Of a DNA stretch of 64,000 nucleotides, positions 62,106-64,000 are shown one piece after another. The notes below the pieces were generated by a model. It had not been told where the DNA came from, did no database searches, and was given only the letters and a program-made list of their open reading frames with translations. Both the position numbers and the translations under genes were made by a program. The DNA is taken from positions 28,285,501 through 28,349,500 of the forward strand of contig CM072336.1 of NCBI GenBank assembly GCA_036874045.1. The letters run 5' to 3'. This stretch comes from Cymodocea nodosa (lineage: Eukaryota; Streptophyta; Magnoliopsida; Alismatales; Cymodoceaceae). Every line of letters begins with the position of its first letter. The first letter of the stretch is position 1.

Positions 62106-64000
62106 ATGGCGCGAGTCGATCCCCACTCTCACACCCTCTCCACTGACCCTTTGGCTACCCACATCGCCCTCTCCCTCCACCTCTCGTTCCCCACCTCCAC
62201 CATCCACGCCACCGCCCTCCTCACCCTCCCCGCACCCCACACCGGCAACCTCACTCTCGATACCCGCCGTCTCACCATCCACTCCGTCCACGACCCTCAA
62301 ACCCAAACCCCACTCCCCTTCTCCATCCCCAACAACGACGCCAACCTCGGCCAACCCCTCTCCGTCACCCTCTCCTCCCATTCCTCCGTCCTCGTCTCCT
62401 TCTCCACCTCACCCTCTTCCTCCGCCCTCCAGTGGCTTTCCCCTCCCCAGACCTCCTCTAAGACCCTTCCCTTCGTCTACACCCAGTGCCAGGCCATCCA
62501 CGCCAGGTCCATCTTCCCCTGCCAGGACACCCCTGCCGCCCGCATCAGGTACTCCGTGCAGATGAACCTCCCGGGCGATCTGACCGCCGTCATGGCCGCG
62601 GCCAAGCTCAGAAGGAGGGACCCACTGCCGGGGGAAGGCAATGGCCTTCACTGCGGGGACGACGCTTGGTGTGGAACCGGGAGGGTGGTGGAGGAGTTCG
62701 TCATGGACCAGCCCGTGCCGCCTTACCTGTTCGCCTTCGCGGCGGGAGGGATCGGGTGGAGGGACGTGGGGCCGAGGACCAGGGTGTACGCGGAGGGGGG
62801 ACCGGACCTGCTGGACAGAGCGGAGAGGGAGTTCGCAGGGACGGAGGAGATGATTCGTGTGGGGGAAGGGCTTTTCGGCGACTACGAGTGGGAGAGGTTC
62901 GATCTGCTGGTCCTGCCCCCCAGCTTTCCCTACGGGGGGATGGAGAATCCCCGGATGGTGTTCCTCACTCCGACGGTCATCAAAGGGGACGCCGCCGGGG
63001 CGCAGGTTGTGGCGCATGAGCTGGCGCATAGCTGGACTGGCAATCTCATCACCAACAAGACCAACGAGGATTTCTGGCTCAATGAGGTTGTTTTGTTTCT
63101 TCTGACCGCCACACCACCCATCGTCATATCTTCTCTGGTTTTCGCACGTTATCCTTACGCCGATGTCGACGGTCTTTAGGGTTTCACCACATATGCGGAG
63201 AGGAGGATCGTAGAGGTGGTGCAGGGTGAGGAGATTGCGGCTCTGAGCGTTGGAATCGGGTGGAGGGGATTGAACGATGAGATGGAGAGGTTCAAGGACA
63301 ACATGGAGTTCACCAAGCTCAAGAACAAACAGGACGGGATCGACCCTGATTCCATATATTCTCAGGTTCCTTACGAGAAGGGATTCCAGTTCCTCTGGCG
63401 CATCGAGCGGCAGGTGAGCGAGTCCTCCTTCCCTTCTTCTCGTCGTTCTCTTTCTCCTTCATGGTCGTCGTCGTCTACTATCACCTTTCGATTGCGCTTC
63501 CTAGATGGGTAGGGCGGCGTTCGATGAGTTGCTGAAGAAGTACATCGCGACGTTCAAGTTCCAGTCGATAGACACGGAGACGTTCCTGGACTTTCTGAAG
63601 GCCAATGCGCCAGGGATCGAGAAGGAGGTCGATGTGGATGCCTGGGTGTATGGCAGTGGAATCCCTCCGGATGCCATGGAGCCGGCGTCCACCATCTACT
63701 CCAAGGTCCTCTCTTTGGCCAGGGAGTTCGAAAGCGGAAGAACGCCAAGGGAGGACGAGGTGGTGGAGTGGAGGGGCCAGGAATGGGAACTGTACTTGGA
63801 GAATTTGCCAAGAACAGATCAAGTTTCACAGGTGCGTGTGCTGTTCAATCCTCTTTCAGAGTTAGTTAGTCCTTGATGTTCTTGCCCTGCCCTTCAGTTA
63901 TGAAACTGATGAAGTGAAGAAGAATGGATGCATCCTGCATTGTATGCTTGTTTTCGTTTATATATATATATGTGTGTGTATGTATTAATGTTGCAGCAAA
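62106..64000 (+). CDS. Leukotriene A-4 hydrolase/aminopeptidase homologue (5' part, cut by window end)
   Basis: Exons seen: 62106-63086, 63180-63413, 63505-63831, and the first bases of a fourth from 63997 to the window edge. The joined part is 1542 nt, 514 residues, open and in phase. It starts MARVDPHSHTLSTDPLATHI. The M1 aminopeptidase fold is clear: GGMEN at 277-281 and zinc site HELAH at 304-308 with the third ligand Glu327 in FWLNE, exactly 18 residues on. Human LTA4H and plant homologues (Arabidopsis At5g13520) share this order. The plant enzymes are cytosolic aminopeptidases; epoxide hydrolase activity on leukotriene A4 is not a natural plant role. The very GC-rich first exon is typical of monocots. 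The C-terminal helical domain lies outside the window. Confidence 0.94.

Overview
The window looks like nuclear DNA of a flowering plant. Genes are split by GT-AG introns, intergenic DNA is AT-rich, and old LTR retrotransposons, a LINE and hAT relics sit in introns and between genes. Several genes have the GC-rich 5' coding ends common in monocots (the pectinesterase, the leukotriene-A4-hydrolase-like aminopeptidase, the chalcone isomerase). A monocot is likely and a banana-like Zingiberales genome is my guess; no marker here proves the genus. Gene names come from recognising protein families, not from a search.

Layout. 91-7020 (-): HRD1 ER ubiquitin ligase, seven coding exons, with an old Copia element in intron 4. 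9325-9398 (+): tRNA-Arg(TCG). 11698-13534 (+): pectinesterase with an inhibitor-like pro-region. 15330-18624 (+): ARGONAUTE 7. 21319-23988 (+): catalytic subunit of mitochondrial NAD-isocitrate dehydrogenase. 25066-26021 (+): chalcone isomerase. 27776-30274 (-): malectin-like/LRR surface protein without a kinase. 31486-40295 (+): VPS15. 41210-41806 (+): plastid light-harvesting-like membrane protein. 44314-45519 (+): glycine/proline-rich XYPPX protein. 47319-48155 (+): CCT-motif protein. 48777-51729 (+): hAT-derived BED-finger gene of RICESLEEPER type, followed by a degenerate copy of its own 3' end. 52948-58383 (+): MOS11-like mRNA-export factor whose 4.7-kb first intron carries a Copia fossil that itself holds an RTE-type LINE relic. 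58881-60986 (-): PLS-class PPR protein. 62106 to the right edge (+): leukotriene-A4-hydrolase/aminopeptidase, cut by the window end.

The genes do not form a cluster or pathway. They are ordinary housekeeping and developmental genes: ER quality control, PI3K/autophagy, TCA cycle, mRNA export, organelle RNA processing, flavonoid synthesis, cell wall, and tasiRNA silencing. Every multi-exon model below was joined by hand at GT-AG sites, and the coding length came out divisible by three with no internal stop, which is the main support for the exon edges. I did not find a previously undescribed system. The items most worth a second look are the spliced hAT-derived gene with its adjacent relic, the nested elements in the MOS11 intron, the kinase-less malectin/LRR protein with a C-terminal hydrophobic tail, and a hairpin-forming inverted repeat near 40.9 kb.
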